Source: UBA7672 sp030824255
Lineage (GTDB): Bacteria; Pseudomonadota; Alphaproteobacteria; Caulobacterales; Hyphomonadaceae
Assembly: GCA_942493305.1 (NCBI GenBank)
Contig: OW818686.1
Coordinates: 1,426,001-1,490,000 of the forward strand
Length of the DNA: 64,000 nt
Reading direction: 5' to 3'
Part shown: in pieces, positions 34,060-43,479 of the stretch
Position numbering within the stretch: position 1 is the stretch's first letter
Layout: every line of letters begins with the position of its first letter
Position numbers and translations under genes: made by a program
The notes under the pieces: model-generated
What the model was told of the DNA's origin: nothing
Seen by the model: only the letters and a program-made list of their open reading frames with translations
Database searches by the model: none

Positions 34060-37000
34060 ATGTCGAACGTGCTCGACGCGAGTATCCTGAGCTACCTGAT
34101 GACAAAGCCCGGGCAGAAGGCCGACGAAATCGCCAAAGCCCTGAACTCCACGCGCACGGAAATCAACCAACGTTTGTATGGCGCCTTGAAGGAGCGTGTA
34201 CGTCAGGACAACGCATACCGCTGGTCAGTTGTGTCCGGAGCGGCCACCGGTCCTTCGGGTGCTTCTGCGCAGCATCAAGCTCCACCTGACACCAACCTAT
34301 CTCGCCTGTGTCGCTACTATCTGGCTTGCCTTGGTTACGATGATACCGGCGTCTCCACGTTCTTGACCTCGAAGTACGACGATCCCGACTACGTCGAACT
34401 TCGTGAGCTCCCTAAATCGTCGTCAGACATTGATGACGGGGGTGCGGCAAGACGCATGCTTGGCCGGCTCAGAACGGAGCGTGGCCGGTATGGTCTCTAT
34501 CTCGGCTATCCGACGTCACTGCGGCACGTCACTTCAAAGAAATCGGACTGGGAAGGCATGATGGTCGAGCCTGTCCTGCTGTTTCCAATTGAGCAGGAAG
34601 CCGGAGGCGTCAAACTCATCATCGACTTTTCTTCGCCGATCGTGAACCAGCGCCCCTTCCAGAGCTTCACCTCGGCAGAGCGCGATATGCTCATGAACGA
34701 AATCGTTCTGCTGGAACAGGAGCTCGGTATCAGCGGAAGCGAGCAACGACCTGAACTCGATGAGCTGGCGATGCGGTTACAGGCGGTACGGCCAGAATGG
34801 CCGTGGAAAGAGGACACAGATCCTGCCTCATTGGGCGGCAATCGCCGGCCGATTTCGACGCTCAAGGAATCCGGGATCTATAATCGCGCCGTAATCATCA
34901 TGGCCGAGCGCTCTCCCTACACACAGGGCCTGGAGAAGGAGCTTCGAGAGCTTGCGACGGCTGATAGGGCGATTGGAGGAACTGCGCTGGGGCGATGGCT
35001 CGACGGAAATACCGCGACCACCGAACCTCCAGCTGTTGCCGCCGCGCCTCTCCTTGAAGTGCTGCCGATGAATGTGGAACAACGCGAAGCTGTCTTCGCG
35101 GCGCTTCACCGTCCACTCACCATTATCACGGGACCGCCGGGCACCGGCAAATCCCAAGTGGTCACGAATCTCCTCGTGAATGCGGCGTGGCAAGGGAAGC
35201 GTGTTCTGTTCGCGAGCAAAAACAACAAGGCGGTCGACGTCGTCGAGACTCGTGTGAACGCTTTGGGTCCGCGGCCCGCTCTGCTGCGAGTCGGAGCGCA
35301 AGCATATCAGGCTCGGCTCGCTGAATTTGTGCTCGCACTACTTGCCGCCACGACGACCAAGACAGAACGAGATGACTACGTCGAGGCTAAGGCGCGTCAC
35401 GAGGCTCTCATGCAGGAGCATCAGCGTCTTGCAAACGAAGCAAGCGCGCTGGTGACGTTGCGAAACGAGGTGGATCGGCTTGAACAGACGGCGGAGGAGG
35501 GGCGGCCAGCGCTGGGCGAAGAATTGTTCCGTCGTGCGCAGGAGATCGACCCCGACCAGTCCCGAGCAGCCGTCGTGCTTATTCAATCTGCTCTGGACCG
35601 AGCCGACCGCGAAAAGGCGCGTGGTCTTTCGCGGCTGCTCTGGCCACTAGGTCGATCCCGCAAGATGCGAGCACTTGGCGCAGCGATGGCAAGTCGCCGT
35701 GCGACATTCGCTTCGCTTGGTGTCGTGCTACCGACGGCGCCAACCACGGACTCGGAAATTGCCCCGGTGCGGGTCGCTGTCGATCGCGCTTTGGCTCTCG
35801 TGAATCATCTTGAGAAGGCCAGAGCGTACCTTCTGGCACTTGGGCGGTTGCAGAACGTCAGGCCGCTTGAGGCAATCGACAGGGAAGAGCGTGATCTTCA
35901 AGACCGGATTGCGCGACACTCAACCCAGCTTTGGAAGCTATGGCTGCGCCTCCAACCATCCCGCTTGTCGGCACAAGAGCGGCAAAACCTTGGCCGATAC
36001 ACCGCACTGTTGCGTATGGTGACCGAGGCAGGTGACGAAGGTCAGCTTTCGAAGCAAGCCTATGCCCAGTACGCGCAGCTCCTTCAAGAGATATCGCACC
36101 TGCTTCCCTGCTGGGCGGTAACCTCCCTGTCGGCGCGCGGCAGGATACCTTTTCAGCCCGCAGTGTTCGACATCGTCGTGTTTGACGAAGCAAGCCAATG
36201 TGACATCGCGTCGGCCCTACCTTTGCTCTATCGGGCAAAATCCGTTGTGGTGATCGGTGATCCCAAGCAGCTCTCACATATCAGCGGGCTCAAACGCGGT
36301 CAGGATCAGGCGCTTCTTGAGAAGAATGGGCTGCTGGAGAAATTTCCGCACTGGGCCTATTCGCACCAATCCCTGTTCGGGCTCGCAGCCACGCAGGTGG
36401 CGGGTGATGAGGTTGTCAGTCTTGTAGACCACCATCGCTCGCATGCTGACATTATCAATTTTGCGAACCGCGAGTTCTACGAAGATCGCCTGCGCGTCGC
36501 GACAAGCTACGATCAACTGCGCCGGCCAGCCTCGCGCGAGCCAGGTATTCGCTGGGTGAATGTGAAAGGCAAGGCCGTCCGCCCGGGTACCGGAGGGGCC
36601 GTCAACAATGCGGAGGTGCAGGCCGTCGTCGACACGCTCCGCGACCTCGTATTAGGCAAAGGATACGCAGGCAGCGTCGGTGTGGTGACGCCATTCCGAG
36701 CGCAAGCGAACGCGATCACCCAGCTAGCCAACAAGGACGATGTTCTTTCAGCTGCTCTTATCCAGCGAGGTTTCATCGCGCAGACGGTCCATACATTCCA
36801 GGGCGATGAGCGGGACGTGATGATTTTCTCGCCAACGGTTGCCCACGGCATGACGCCCGGAGGCCTGTCGTTCCTGCGCTCGAATGGAAACCTCTTCAAC
36901 GTTGCAATTACACGGGCGAGGGCACAGCTGATCGTGGTCGGAGATATGGCGGCGTGCGCAGCTTCCGACATCGGCTATCTTTCTCGGTTTGCGGCATACA

Positions 37001-37434
37001 CCGGGTCGCTTTTGAATGAGCAGGACCAGGCAGATCAAGGTCCCATCAAAGACCTTGGCGTCGACTATCCAACTGTAGCTCGACCGGAACTAGTCTCGGA
37101 TTGGGAGAAGGTCTTTTATGCCGCCGCGTTTGAGGCAGGCTTCAAGTTGATACCTCAGCGAAACGTCGAGAAGTACATTGTCGATTTTCTACTCGAGCAC
37201 CGGGGACGATCACTCGTCATCGAGATTGATGGGGAACGGTATCACCGGAACTGGAATGGTGAGCTTTGTCGGCGAGATCAAATCCGAAATCAACGCCTGT
37301 TCGAACTCGGATACGATGTGCAGAGGTTTTGGGTTTACGAAGTACGCGACGATTTGGAAGGATGTCTGTCCAAATTGCGCCGTTGGCAGCAAGGTGCAAA
37401 CCTCGCGACAGGCCAGCTTCGTCCTGAGGCGTAG
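34060..37434 (+). CDS. SF1 helicase with C-terminal Vsr-like nuclease (defence candidate)
   Basis: A 1124-residue protein. Residues 1-55 look like a winged helix (ASILSYLMTKPGQKADEIAK). The SF1 Upf1-like helicase has Walker A GPPGTGKSQ (about 358), DEAS box VVFDEASQCD (about 709) and late motifs TVHTFQGDERDVMIFSP and NVAITRARAQLIVVGD. The last 100 residues (YIVDFLLEHRGRSLVIEIDG, then ERYHRNWNG, RNQRLFELGYDVQRFW) match a Vsr/DUF559-type nuclease. A GGGGAG box precedes the ATG at 34060. The helicase-Vsr layout resembles the DUF4011-helicase-Vsr (Hhe-type) antiphage proteins, though the N-terminus differs. The STAND gene follows after 90 bases. Confidence 0.8.
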   Translation: MSNVLDASILSYLMTKPGQKADEIAKALNSTRTEINQRLYGALKERVRQDNAYRWSVVSGAATGPSGASAQHQAPPDTNLSRLCRYYLACLGYDDTGVSTFLTSKYDDPDYVELRELPKSSSDIDDGGAARRMLGRLRTERGRYGLYLGYPTSLRHVTSKKSDWEGMMVEPVLLFPIEQEAGGVKLIIDFSSPIVNQRPFQSFTSAERDMLMNEIVLLEQELGISGSEQRPELDELAMRLQAVRPEWPWKEDTDPASLGGNRRPISTLKESGIYNRAVIIMAERSPYTQGLEKELRELATADRAIGGTALGRWLDGNTATTEPPAVAAAPLLEVLPMNVEQREAVFAALHRPLTIITGPPGTGKSQVVTNLLVNAAWQGKRVLFASKNNKAVDVVETRVNALGPRPALLRVGAQAYQARLAEFVLALLAATTTKTERDDYVEAKARHEALMQEHQRLANEASALVTLRNEVDRLEQTAEEGRPALGEELFRRAQEIDPDQSRAAVVLIQSALDRADREKARGLSRLLWPLGRSRKMRALGAAMASRRATFASLGVVLPTAPTTDSEIAPVRVAVDRALALVNHLEKARAYLLALGRLQNVRPLEAIDREERDLQDRIARHSTQLWKLWLRLQPSRLSAQERQNLGRYTALLRMVTEAGDEGQLSKQAYAQYAQLLQEISHLLPCWAVTSLSARGRIPFQPAVFDIVVFDEASQCDIASALPLLYRAKSVVVIGDPKQLSHISGLKRGQDQALLEKNGLLEKFPHWAYSHQSLFGLAATQVAGDEVVSLVDHHRSHADIINFANREFYEDRLRVATSYDQLRRPASREPGIRWVNVKGKAVRPGTGGAVNNAEVQAVVDTLRDLVLGKGYAGSVGVVTPFRAQANAITQLANKDDVLSAALIQRGFIAQTVHTFQGDERDVMIFSPTVAHGMTPGGLSFLRSNGNLFNVAITRARAQLIVVGDMAACAASDIGYLSRFAAYTGSLLNEQDQADQGPIKDLGVDYPTVARPELVSDWEKVFYAAAFEAGFKLIPQRNVEKYIVDFLLEHRGRSLVIEIDGERYHRNWNGELCRRDQIRNQRLFELGYDVQRFWVYEVRDDLEGCLSKLRRWQQGANLATGQLRPEA

Positions 37435-37524
37435 ATCCGACGGACATATTTTCAGATCGGATGCTTGTGGAAGGTGCCTGCCATCGGCCTACGATGACGG
37501 GAGATTACGGATTAGAATCGCAGG

Positions 37525-40500
37525 ATGCAGTTTCGCGCCAAGCAGATAGCTCCGCCAAAGGAGTGGGGGACATTCGAGGACCTTTGCCACGCGTTATTCA
37601 AGTTCGTGTGGCAAGATCCGCTTGCGCAGAAGAATGGGCGCAGGGGTCAACCACAGACCGGCGTCGACGTGTTTGGCTCGCCGAATGCCACACGGCAACG
37701 CTTTTGGGGCGTTCAATGCAAGGGCAAAGACAGCAATTACGGTAGCAAGGCGGAGTGGAAGGAAGTGCTCGCCGAGGTGGCGAAAGCAGAGCTATTTTCT
37801 CCGCGCTTGGAGAGGTGGATATTCGCGACGACTTCTCCGACTGACGCTAGCCTGCAGCAGGCGGCACGGGAGCTCTCAGTTAAGCGCGAAGCAAAAGGCC
37901 TATTCAGCGTAGATGTTCTTGGGTGGGAGGAAATTCAGGCGCTGATGGCTGAGACGCCACAAGTGGTGGCGGAGTTCTATCCAGAACACGCCGACCATTT
38001 AGCGGACGCGATCGAGGCGCTGCGTGAGCTTCCGGCGTTCGAGAACAGAATTGCTCAACTTCTCGACCGGGCAAATGTCACTTCGGTGCAACCAGCCAGC
38101 GCGCATGGTCCTGCAATTTGGGAAACGGTGACATTTGACAGCAACCGGGGATTAGGTCCCGCTTTGATGGGATATCCGTTGGGACCGTCGGATGCCGCAG
38201 CGTGTCCTCGATTGAATGAAGTCGATCTTGTTCTAGGGCAACTGAAAGTAGCTTATTCGGTCCGAGTTGTTGGCGAGCCAGGCGCGGGCAAATCAATCTG
38301 CTGCTATCAAGCAGCGAGAGAACTTTCGTCCAAGGGATTTGAAGTTCGCCGGCTAGTCGATCCAGAGGCCGATAACATCCCTATCGCCCCTGATCCATCA
38401 GGAAAGCCATGTCTACTTTTGATCGATGACGCGCATCTTCTCAGACCGCACGTTTTGAGGCGTATCGAGGAAGGTGCGAATGCCACAAACCTCGTGCTTA
38501 CCACGCACAATGCGGTCGACAGGACTAGTCATCATGGCGCGATTGCGCTGGACGCCAAACGGGCAGTCAAAACAATCGCCAACGCACTGCGCACGGACTT
38601 CGACAAAACGCTTGAAGCTGTGCGCCTCGCTGACGATCAAATCGGCGATCGCATGATGGACTCTGATCTCAACGATCGCCTGGATCAAGCAGAAGCATCG
38701 GCAGACCGTCCGTGGCAATTCTGCTTTGTGCTCGGCGGCGGCTGGCGTCGATCCAAACAAGCTGCAGATCTTGCTCGTTCAGCTGGCAATGATCTTATTC
38801 TCGGCGCGATCGCAATGCGGCAGCTGGCATCTCGCGACGCGCGCGCGACGCGCTCCGAAATTCTTGATGTCTGCAGCATCGCCGGAATCGATGCTGCCGC
38901 CCTCGAGTCTGGGGTTGAGTGGTTAGGCGCGCAACGACTCATTATTAGTACCGCCGAATGCCGGACCCCGCACCAACGCTTCGCATCTGTTGTGCTCAAA
39001 CGCATTCTTGAAGGACAGGACAGGTCAGGGCGCGCCAAAATCTCGCAGATGATCGAGGGAATCTTGTGCGATTCCCGCTATCCGTATGCGGGCGTACGCG
39101 TGTTGATTCATGAGCTCCGCTTCGCGGGAAACTACAACTGGACACGCCTTATCGGACAGTCGGCGCTTTCGATAGCGGTCGAGCGATGCTGGGCGGCCAA
39201 CGGCCCGGACCGAAATTTTGCAGCCCTCGCTCTTTGCGACCTGTGGGATTTTGTCGAGGGTGGACCGACCGCGGTCGTTGAGCCAAATGCTTCAACACTG
39301 ACCAAGTGGATTTCAGCGCCGAATGACGGTGCGTACGGCTTTGGTCATCTCCTCAACAGTCTCGCGCAACGAGACCAGAAACTGGCCGAGCGGGTTGTCG
39401 CGGACGCGGACGCGGAAGCAATAGCGACAGCCTATTCCAACGCAAATCCGGATACAGCTTACGGTCTAGCAGAGATGTTGCGCAGCGTCGCTTCGGTGCG
39501 GGAGGAAGTGTTCAACGCGAAAGTAAAGGCCGCTATTGATCGAGATAAGTTACGGGCGTTGGCCTCTCACGAAGGTTTCAAGCAGGAAGCTTACGTTTTC
39601 GGCAAGTTCTGTGCTTCGGTGACTTGGTGGGACGACGACTTGGCGTTGGAGATGGCCGAGCTTTTCGTCCCGACTGCACAGCTCGTTTTGGCCGACGATC
39701 CGATTGAAGGGTTTAATCAACTCAGCAGCGATTTCGCATCGACCGTGCTTCGCGTGTTCGACGTCATGAATGTGTATGTCGGAAAATACAAGCCGAGCCG
39801 ACGTCAGTGTGCGGTCGCGCGGCGCATGTGCGAGAAAGTTGATGCCAAGAAGGTCGCGGAATACATCTCATCGGTCCGACCCCGTCACTTTCAGTCAGCG
39901 GCCCATTTCCTGCATTTTCTCGCTCGGTCCGCGCCCAGAAAATACGACGCGGCCTTGCGGCAGCTTGATTGGAACAAACTGAATGCCGTCATCGAACGTG
40001 ATTGGGCCAACATGCCCCACGATACCGAGGTTTTTCTCGCGATGCTCTTTGCGCGTCAGACGACGCAACATTTGGTCCGTACGCTAATTCTCGAAAACGC
40101 CGGCAAGATCATTCGCTTTCCCCCTCGATTGGTACTGATGGCGCCCGATGTCGGACTCACTCATATCGCTAATGGCGGTGTTCTGCGGTTAGGCGGCAAT
40201 GGTCACGTGAGCTGGGATCTCGGGGGCTTTGCCTTGGCAATTATCTCGGAAAAGCAACCTGAGTTGGTAGAGTCAGCCGTCGCGCCCTTCATTAAGCCCA
40301 TTGCACAAGCACTCGCGAACTACTGCCGGGATGGTACAGGCCCTGCGGAAGGCTTTGTCCGCATCGTCATACTTCATGCCCCTTCGGCCTGGGCTGGCGT
40401 CTTGAAGAGCTTTGATTACGTCCAAGGAGAGGATTGCTTGGCGAAATGCCTAGGGGGCGATGAAGATCATCGACGAACGGCGGCCGCAATCATTGAGTCT

Positions 40501-40632
40501 GCTGTCACACTGAATGGCCCTGTAGGGGATATGGCGCGTCGGTTGCGCGAGCGATTTCCAAAGGCCTCTGCTCCTACAGTCGCAGCTCCGCTCTTTGCTA
40601 GAAAGCAGACGCGCGCGCGCCGCAAGGCCTAG
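37525..40632 (+). CDS. STAND NTPase with N-terminal Mrr-like nuclease domain
   Basis: A 1035-residue protein. The N-terminal 150 residues carry a restriction-nuclease core of the Mrr type (GVDVFGSPNATRQRFWGVQC, then KGKD), with the D...QxK residues. The central NTPase has Walker A GEPGAGKSICC (about 250) and Walker B CLLLIDDAHLL. The 600-residue C-terminal part is helical and probably senses a ligand. Nuclease-STAND-sensor is the Avs architecture, in which phage proteins trigger oligomerisation and DNA cleavage. The C-terminus lacks clear TPR repeats, so which Avs type this is remains open. It follows the helicase gene on the same strand. Confidence 0.8.
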   Translation: MQFRAKQIAPPKEWGTFEDLCHALFKFVWQDPLAQKNGRRGQPQTGVDVFGSPNATRQRFWGVQCKGKDSNYGSKAEWKEVLAEVAKAELFSPRLERWIFATTSPTDASLQQAARELSVKREAKGLFSVDVLGWEEIQALMAETPQVVAEFYPEHADHLADAIEALRELPAFENRIAQLLDRANVTSVQPASAHGPAIWETVTFDSNRGLGPALMGYPLGPSDAAACPRLNEVDLVLGQLKVAYSVRVVGEPGAGKSICCYQAARELSSKGFEVRRLVDPEADNIPIAPDPSGKPCLLLIDDAHLLRPHVLRRIEEGANATNLVLTTHNAVDRTSHHGAIALDAKRAVKTIANALRTDFDKTLEAVRLADDQIGDRMMDSDLNDRLDQAEASADRPWQFCFVLGGGWRRSKQAADLARSAGNDLILGAIAMRQLASRDARATRSEILDVCSIAGIDAAALESGVEWLGAQRLIISTAECRTPHQRFASVVLKRILEGQDRSGRAKISQMIEGILCDSRYPYAGVRVLIHELRFAGNYNWTRLIGQSALSIAVERCWAANGPDRNFAALALCDLWDFVEGGPTAVVEPNASTLTKWISAPNDGAYGFGHLLNSLAQRDQKLAERVVADADAEAIATAYSNANPDTAYGLAEMLRSVASVREEVFNAKVKAAIDRDKLRALASHEGFKQEAYVFGKFCASVTWWDDDLALEMAELFVPTAQLVLADDPIEGFNQLSSDFASTVLRVFDVMNVYVGKYKPSRRQCAVARRMCEKVDAKKVAEYISSVRPRHFQSAAHFLHFLARSAPRKYDAALRQLDWNKLNAVIERDWANMPHDTEVFLAMLFARQTTQHLVRTLILENAGKIIRFPPRLVLMAPDVGLTHIANGGVLRLGGNGHVSWDLGGFALAIISEKQPELVESAVAPFIKPIAQALANYCRDGTGPAEGFVRIVILHAPSAWAGVLKSFDYVQGEDCLAKCLGGDEDHRRTAAAIIESAVTLNGPVGDMARRLRERFPKASAPTVAAPLFARKQTRARRKA

Positions 40633-40911
40633 ATCAATCGGGCCCGTCGCAGCATGACGCCTCCGTTCGCGGCGCACAAATCGTCCAACGAGTGGTTTCT
40701 TCTCTCGTGCGGACGCTCGCGGGCCAAACAGCGGCTGCGTTACGGGCCTACTTTGCGCGCGTGGGGCGATCGCCTACCGCGCGCGCCGTTCAAGGGCCGC
40801 TAGCGCTCTTCGCCCTTGACCGCCGCGCTGGTGCGGCAGGCGTTCTCCACACGGTCGCGCAAGCGGCCCCGGCTTCGCATTTTGCTGCCGGGAAGCTCGT
40901 AGGAGCATCCC

Positions 40912-42849
40912 ATGACTGATCACACCCAAACCATCCAGTATATTCCGTTGAGCAAGCTAGTCGCTTCCCCACGAAACGTCAGGCGCAAGCATCCGAAAGC
41001 CGACATTGAGGCATTGGCAGCTTCAATTCACGCGCGAGGGCTTCTGCAGAACCTCTGTGTCGTAGCGAGCGACAATGACTGCTTCGAGGTGGAAGCCGGC
41101 GGTCGGCGGCGTCTCGCTCTCAAGCTACTCGCGAAAGAGAAGAAACTCGCGAAGGATTGGCCGGTCCCCTGCCATGTCGTCGCGCGCGAGAACGGGGTCG
41201 AGGTGTCACTGACGGAGAACATCCATCGCGTCGCCATGGACGTGATGGATGAGATCGATGCCTACGCGACGCTGGTCGCCGAAGGAAGGACGCCAGACGA
41301 GATAGCGCGACGCTTCGGAGTCGAGCGGCGTCATGTCGATCAACGCCTTGCGCTCGCTGGTCTGTCCCCCCGGATCAAAGCGGCGTGGAAGCGCGGTGAC
41401 GTTTCGCTTGAGGCGGCGCGCGCTTTCTGTCTCGTTGATGACCACGCACAGCAGGACGCCGTGTACCGCAGTCTCGGGAAGCCGGTGAGCCACGCGCAAT
41501 CCGTACGCGCGCGGCTGATGGACGGTCGCATGCGTACGACTGACCGCCTGGCAATCTTCGTTGGCTTGGAGGCGTACGAGGCTGCCGGCGGCAAAGTCCT
41601 GCGCGACCTTTTCGATGAGGATGCTGTGTTCATCGACTCGCCCGCGCTGATGACGAAACTCGCTGAGGACTTACTTGCCAGCCGACGTGACGATTGGCTG
41701 GCGAAGGGCTGGAGCTGGGTCGATCTCAATCTGGGCTCTGGCCGCGGCGAGGGATTATCGATGGTTCGCCTCCATGCCGAATGGCGAGATCCGACGCCCG
41801 AGGAGCAGGGCGAACTTGACCGCATCTCAGGAGAGATCGAAGCGCTGGACGCCGACCTGGACGCCAACGGTATCGACGATGATCCGCGCTGGACCCAACG
41901 GGATGATCTCGAAGCCGCCTATGAGACGATCAGGCAGGCCGCCCGCTGCTGGTCGACCGAATTCATGGCTCTCTCGGGTGTCATGCTGTCGATCGACCAC
42001 GACGGCGAGGTCAGCTTCGCAGAAGGTCTTGTGCGGGCCGATGATCAGAAGCGCGCAGAGGCTTTTCTGAAGCAGCGTCGCGCGGGGCAGGCGGGCGAAT
42101 TCGAACACGACGATCAGGAAGATCAGGTCGCCACGCGCGTCAGTGCGCTTCCCAAGGCAGTCAACCGCGATTTGACGACGGCGCGTACGCGCGCGATCAG
42201 ACTCCTTCTGTCGGGCGATCCGGACGTTGCTCTCGCGCTTTGCGTTGCGTCGCTGGCGGGTCGGTGTCTGCATCATGCCGAGCTGGCGGGTGTGTCGATT
42301 TCAGGTCAGGCCCGCCAGGTCGACGATCTTCCGGCTTTGAGCGCAGTTCTGTCGGAACTGGAGGCGCGCGCACCAGGCGAAGGCCCCGCGCTTGTTGATT
42401 GGGCTTTGGAGATGTCGCGCGAGCGTCTGCTTGGCGTGTTGGCGGCGCTGGTCGCAAGCACGATTGATCTTACGCATGAGGACACGTCACCGGGGGACCT
42501 GATCAAGCAAGATCTCGCAGACAAGTTGGCGCAGTCTCTTGATGTGGACATGACGCAGTACTGGAAGCCGGACCTGGCCGGTTTCTGGGCGCGGCTTTCA
42601 AAGTCCACGCTGGTGGAGGCTTTCAACAACGCGCCCGGCATGAGCGGAAAGAGCCCCAGAGCGCGGGAAGATGCGATCAAGGCTCACATGAAACTCCGTC
42701 GCGACGATCTGGCGGCAAAGGTTGCATCTGCTTTCGACGGCGCCGGATATCTCCCGGAAATTCTCACAACACCTATCCCCGCGGGTGCGTTTGAAGTCAC
42801 CGCCGCAGGCGCGGAAGCTGTGTCTGTTCCAGCTGTCGCCGCGGAATAG
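40912..42849 (+). CDS. ParB/RepB-like partition or nuclease protein
   Basis: A 645-residue protein. The ParB N-terminal domain (IPLSKLVASPRNVRRKHPKA, then IEALAASIHARGLLQNLCVV, GGRRRLALKLL and LTENIHR) is followed by a KorB/ParB helix-turn-helix (DEIARRFGVERRHVDQRLAL). A long C-terminal part of unknown role completes it. Proteins of this size with a ParB domain are common on alphaproteobacterial ICEs and large plasmids. No parA gene adjoins it, so a role other than partition is possible. An AGGAGC box is close to the ATG. The 279 bases upstream are GC-rich and gene-free. Confidence 0.9.
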   Translation: MTDHTQTIQYIPLSKLVASPRNVRRKHPKADIEALAASIHARGLLQNLCVVASDNDCFEVEAGGRRRLALKLLAKEKKLAKDWPVPCHVVARENGVEVSLTENIHRVAMDVMDEIDAYATLVAEGRTPDEIARRFGVERRHVDQRLALAGLSPRIKAAWKRGDVSLEAARAFCLVDDHAQQDAVYRSLGKPVSHAQSVRARLMDGRMRTTDRLAIFVGLEAYEAAGGKVLRDLFDEDAVFIDSPALMTKLAEDLLASRRDDWLAKGWSWVDLNLGSGRGEGLSMVRLHAEWRDPTPEEQGELDRISGEIEALDADLDANGIDDDPRWTQRDDLEAAYETIRQAARCWSTEFMALSGVMLSIDHDGEVSFAEGLVRADDQKRAEAFLKQRRAGQAGEFEHDDQEDQVATRVSALPKAVNRDLTTARTRAIRLLLSGDPDVALALCVASLAGRCLHHAELAGVSISGQARQVDDLPALSAVLSELEARAPGEGPALVDWALEMSRERLLGVLAALVASTIDLTHEDTSPGDLIKQDLADKLAQSLDVDMTQYWKPDLAGFWARLSKSTLVEAFNNAPGMSGKSPRAREDAIKAHMKLRRDDLAAKVASAFDGAGYLPEILTTPIPAGAFEVTAAGAEAVSVPAVAAE

Positions 42850-42861
42850 GTCAGTCGACTG

Positions 42862-42891
42862 TCCCCACGTGGGCTTTCGCTCGCGTGGGGA
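42862..42891 (+). terminator. Terminator-like hairpin after the ParB-like gene
   Basis: TCCCCACG and CGTGGGGA form an 8-base stem around a 14-base loop, 12 bases after the gene's stop. No T-run follows, so Rho-independent strength is doubtful. Confidence 0.5.
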
Positions 42892-42953
42892 TAACCCTGT
42901 TGAAACTCCGGCAGCATGCCTAATAATCAGGTTGTGCGTGCGAGGGGGGACCG

Positions 42954-43079
42954 ATGACTGGATATGAAAAGTCTCCGGACTATGGCGGTCCGGGCAAGGT
43001 GAACTGGCGAACTGTCATCACAATGGTCGTAATGCTGTCGATGATCATCGCGGCCTTCGTGCTGAGCCCCAACAAATAA
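42954..43079 (+). CDS. Small single-pass membrane protein
   Basis: A 41-residue protein. A polar N-terminus (MTGYEKSPDYGGPGKVNWRT) is followed by one membrane helix (VITMVVMLSMIIAAFVLSP) and a short NK tail. A GAGGGGGG box lies just before the ATG. The stop is followed by a gene-free 116 bases. Function unknown; many ICE-borne small membrane proteins act in entry exclusion or stress, but nothing here identifies the role. Confidence 0.65.
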   Translation: MTGYEKSPDYGGPGKVNWRTVITMVVMLSMIIAAFVLSPNK

Positions 43080-43195
43080 TCGGGGAAATCCCCTGATTCG
43101 GCGCGTCAATCGGAGCTTTCCCGAGCCCCACGACTCGCCCACGCACCCTGACGTGCTCTTCACCCGGCAATTCCGCCGCGGTTGGGAGCATACCA

Positions 43196-43432
43196 ATGTC
43201 ACGGAAAACCAAGTCGCAAGCTGCGTACCATGTGCTGATGACTCCGTCTGAGGTTCGAGCGGAAGCTGCCTACATGATCGTCGAGGCAATTCTTGGACGC
43301 ATCAACGCCAGCGAGCGAACGCGCATCATGGGCGCCGTGAAGGCACAACTTCACGGCGCGGGCCTCGACAGGATTGAAGCCGAAGTCGATGCGCTGTTCG
43401 TCGACTTCCCACCCAATCGACCAGTGGAGTAG
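43196..43432 (+). CDS. Small hypothetical protein
   Basis: A 78-residue helical protein starting MSRKTKSQAAYHVLMTPSEV. It contains EAILGRINASERTRIMGAVK and ends in VDFPPNRPVE. No family is recognised. Low hydrophobicity suggests a cytoplasmic protein. It is followed by a strong bidirectional hairpin and the convergent SRAP gene, so it closes the plus-strand ParB-like group. Confidence 0.6.
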   Translation: MSRKTKSQAAYHVLMTPSEVRAEAAYMIVEAILGRINASERTRIMGAVKAQLHGAGLDRIEAEVDALFVDFPPNRPVE

Positions 43433-43442
43433 CCGATCGGGC

Positions 43443-43472
43443 GCGACCCCGGCTTCGTGTAGCCGGGGTCGC
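43443..43472. terminator. Strong hairpin between convergent genes
   Basis: GCGACCCCGGCT and AGCCGGGGTCGC form a perfect 12-base stem with a 6-base loop. It lies between the ends of a plus-strand and a minus-strand gene, so it probably serves as a bidirectional terminator. No T-tract flanks it on either side. Confidence 0.7.
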
Positions 43473-43479
43473 TAGCGCA

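Noticed and set aside
33685..34170. A 161-residue minus-strand frame crossing into the helicase gene
   Set aside because: Only its last 25 residues match ImuA. The rest is antisense to 34060-37434 and not protein-like.
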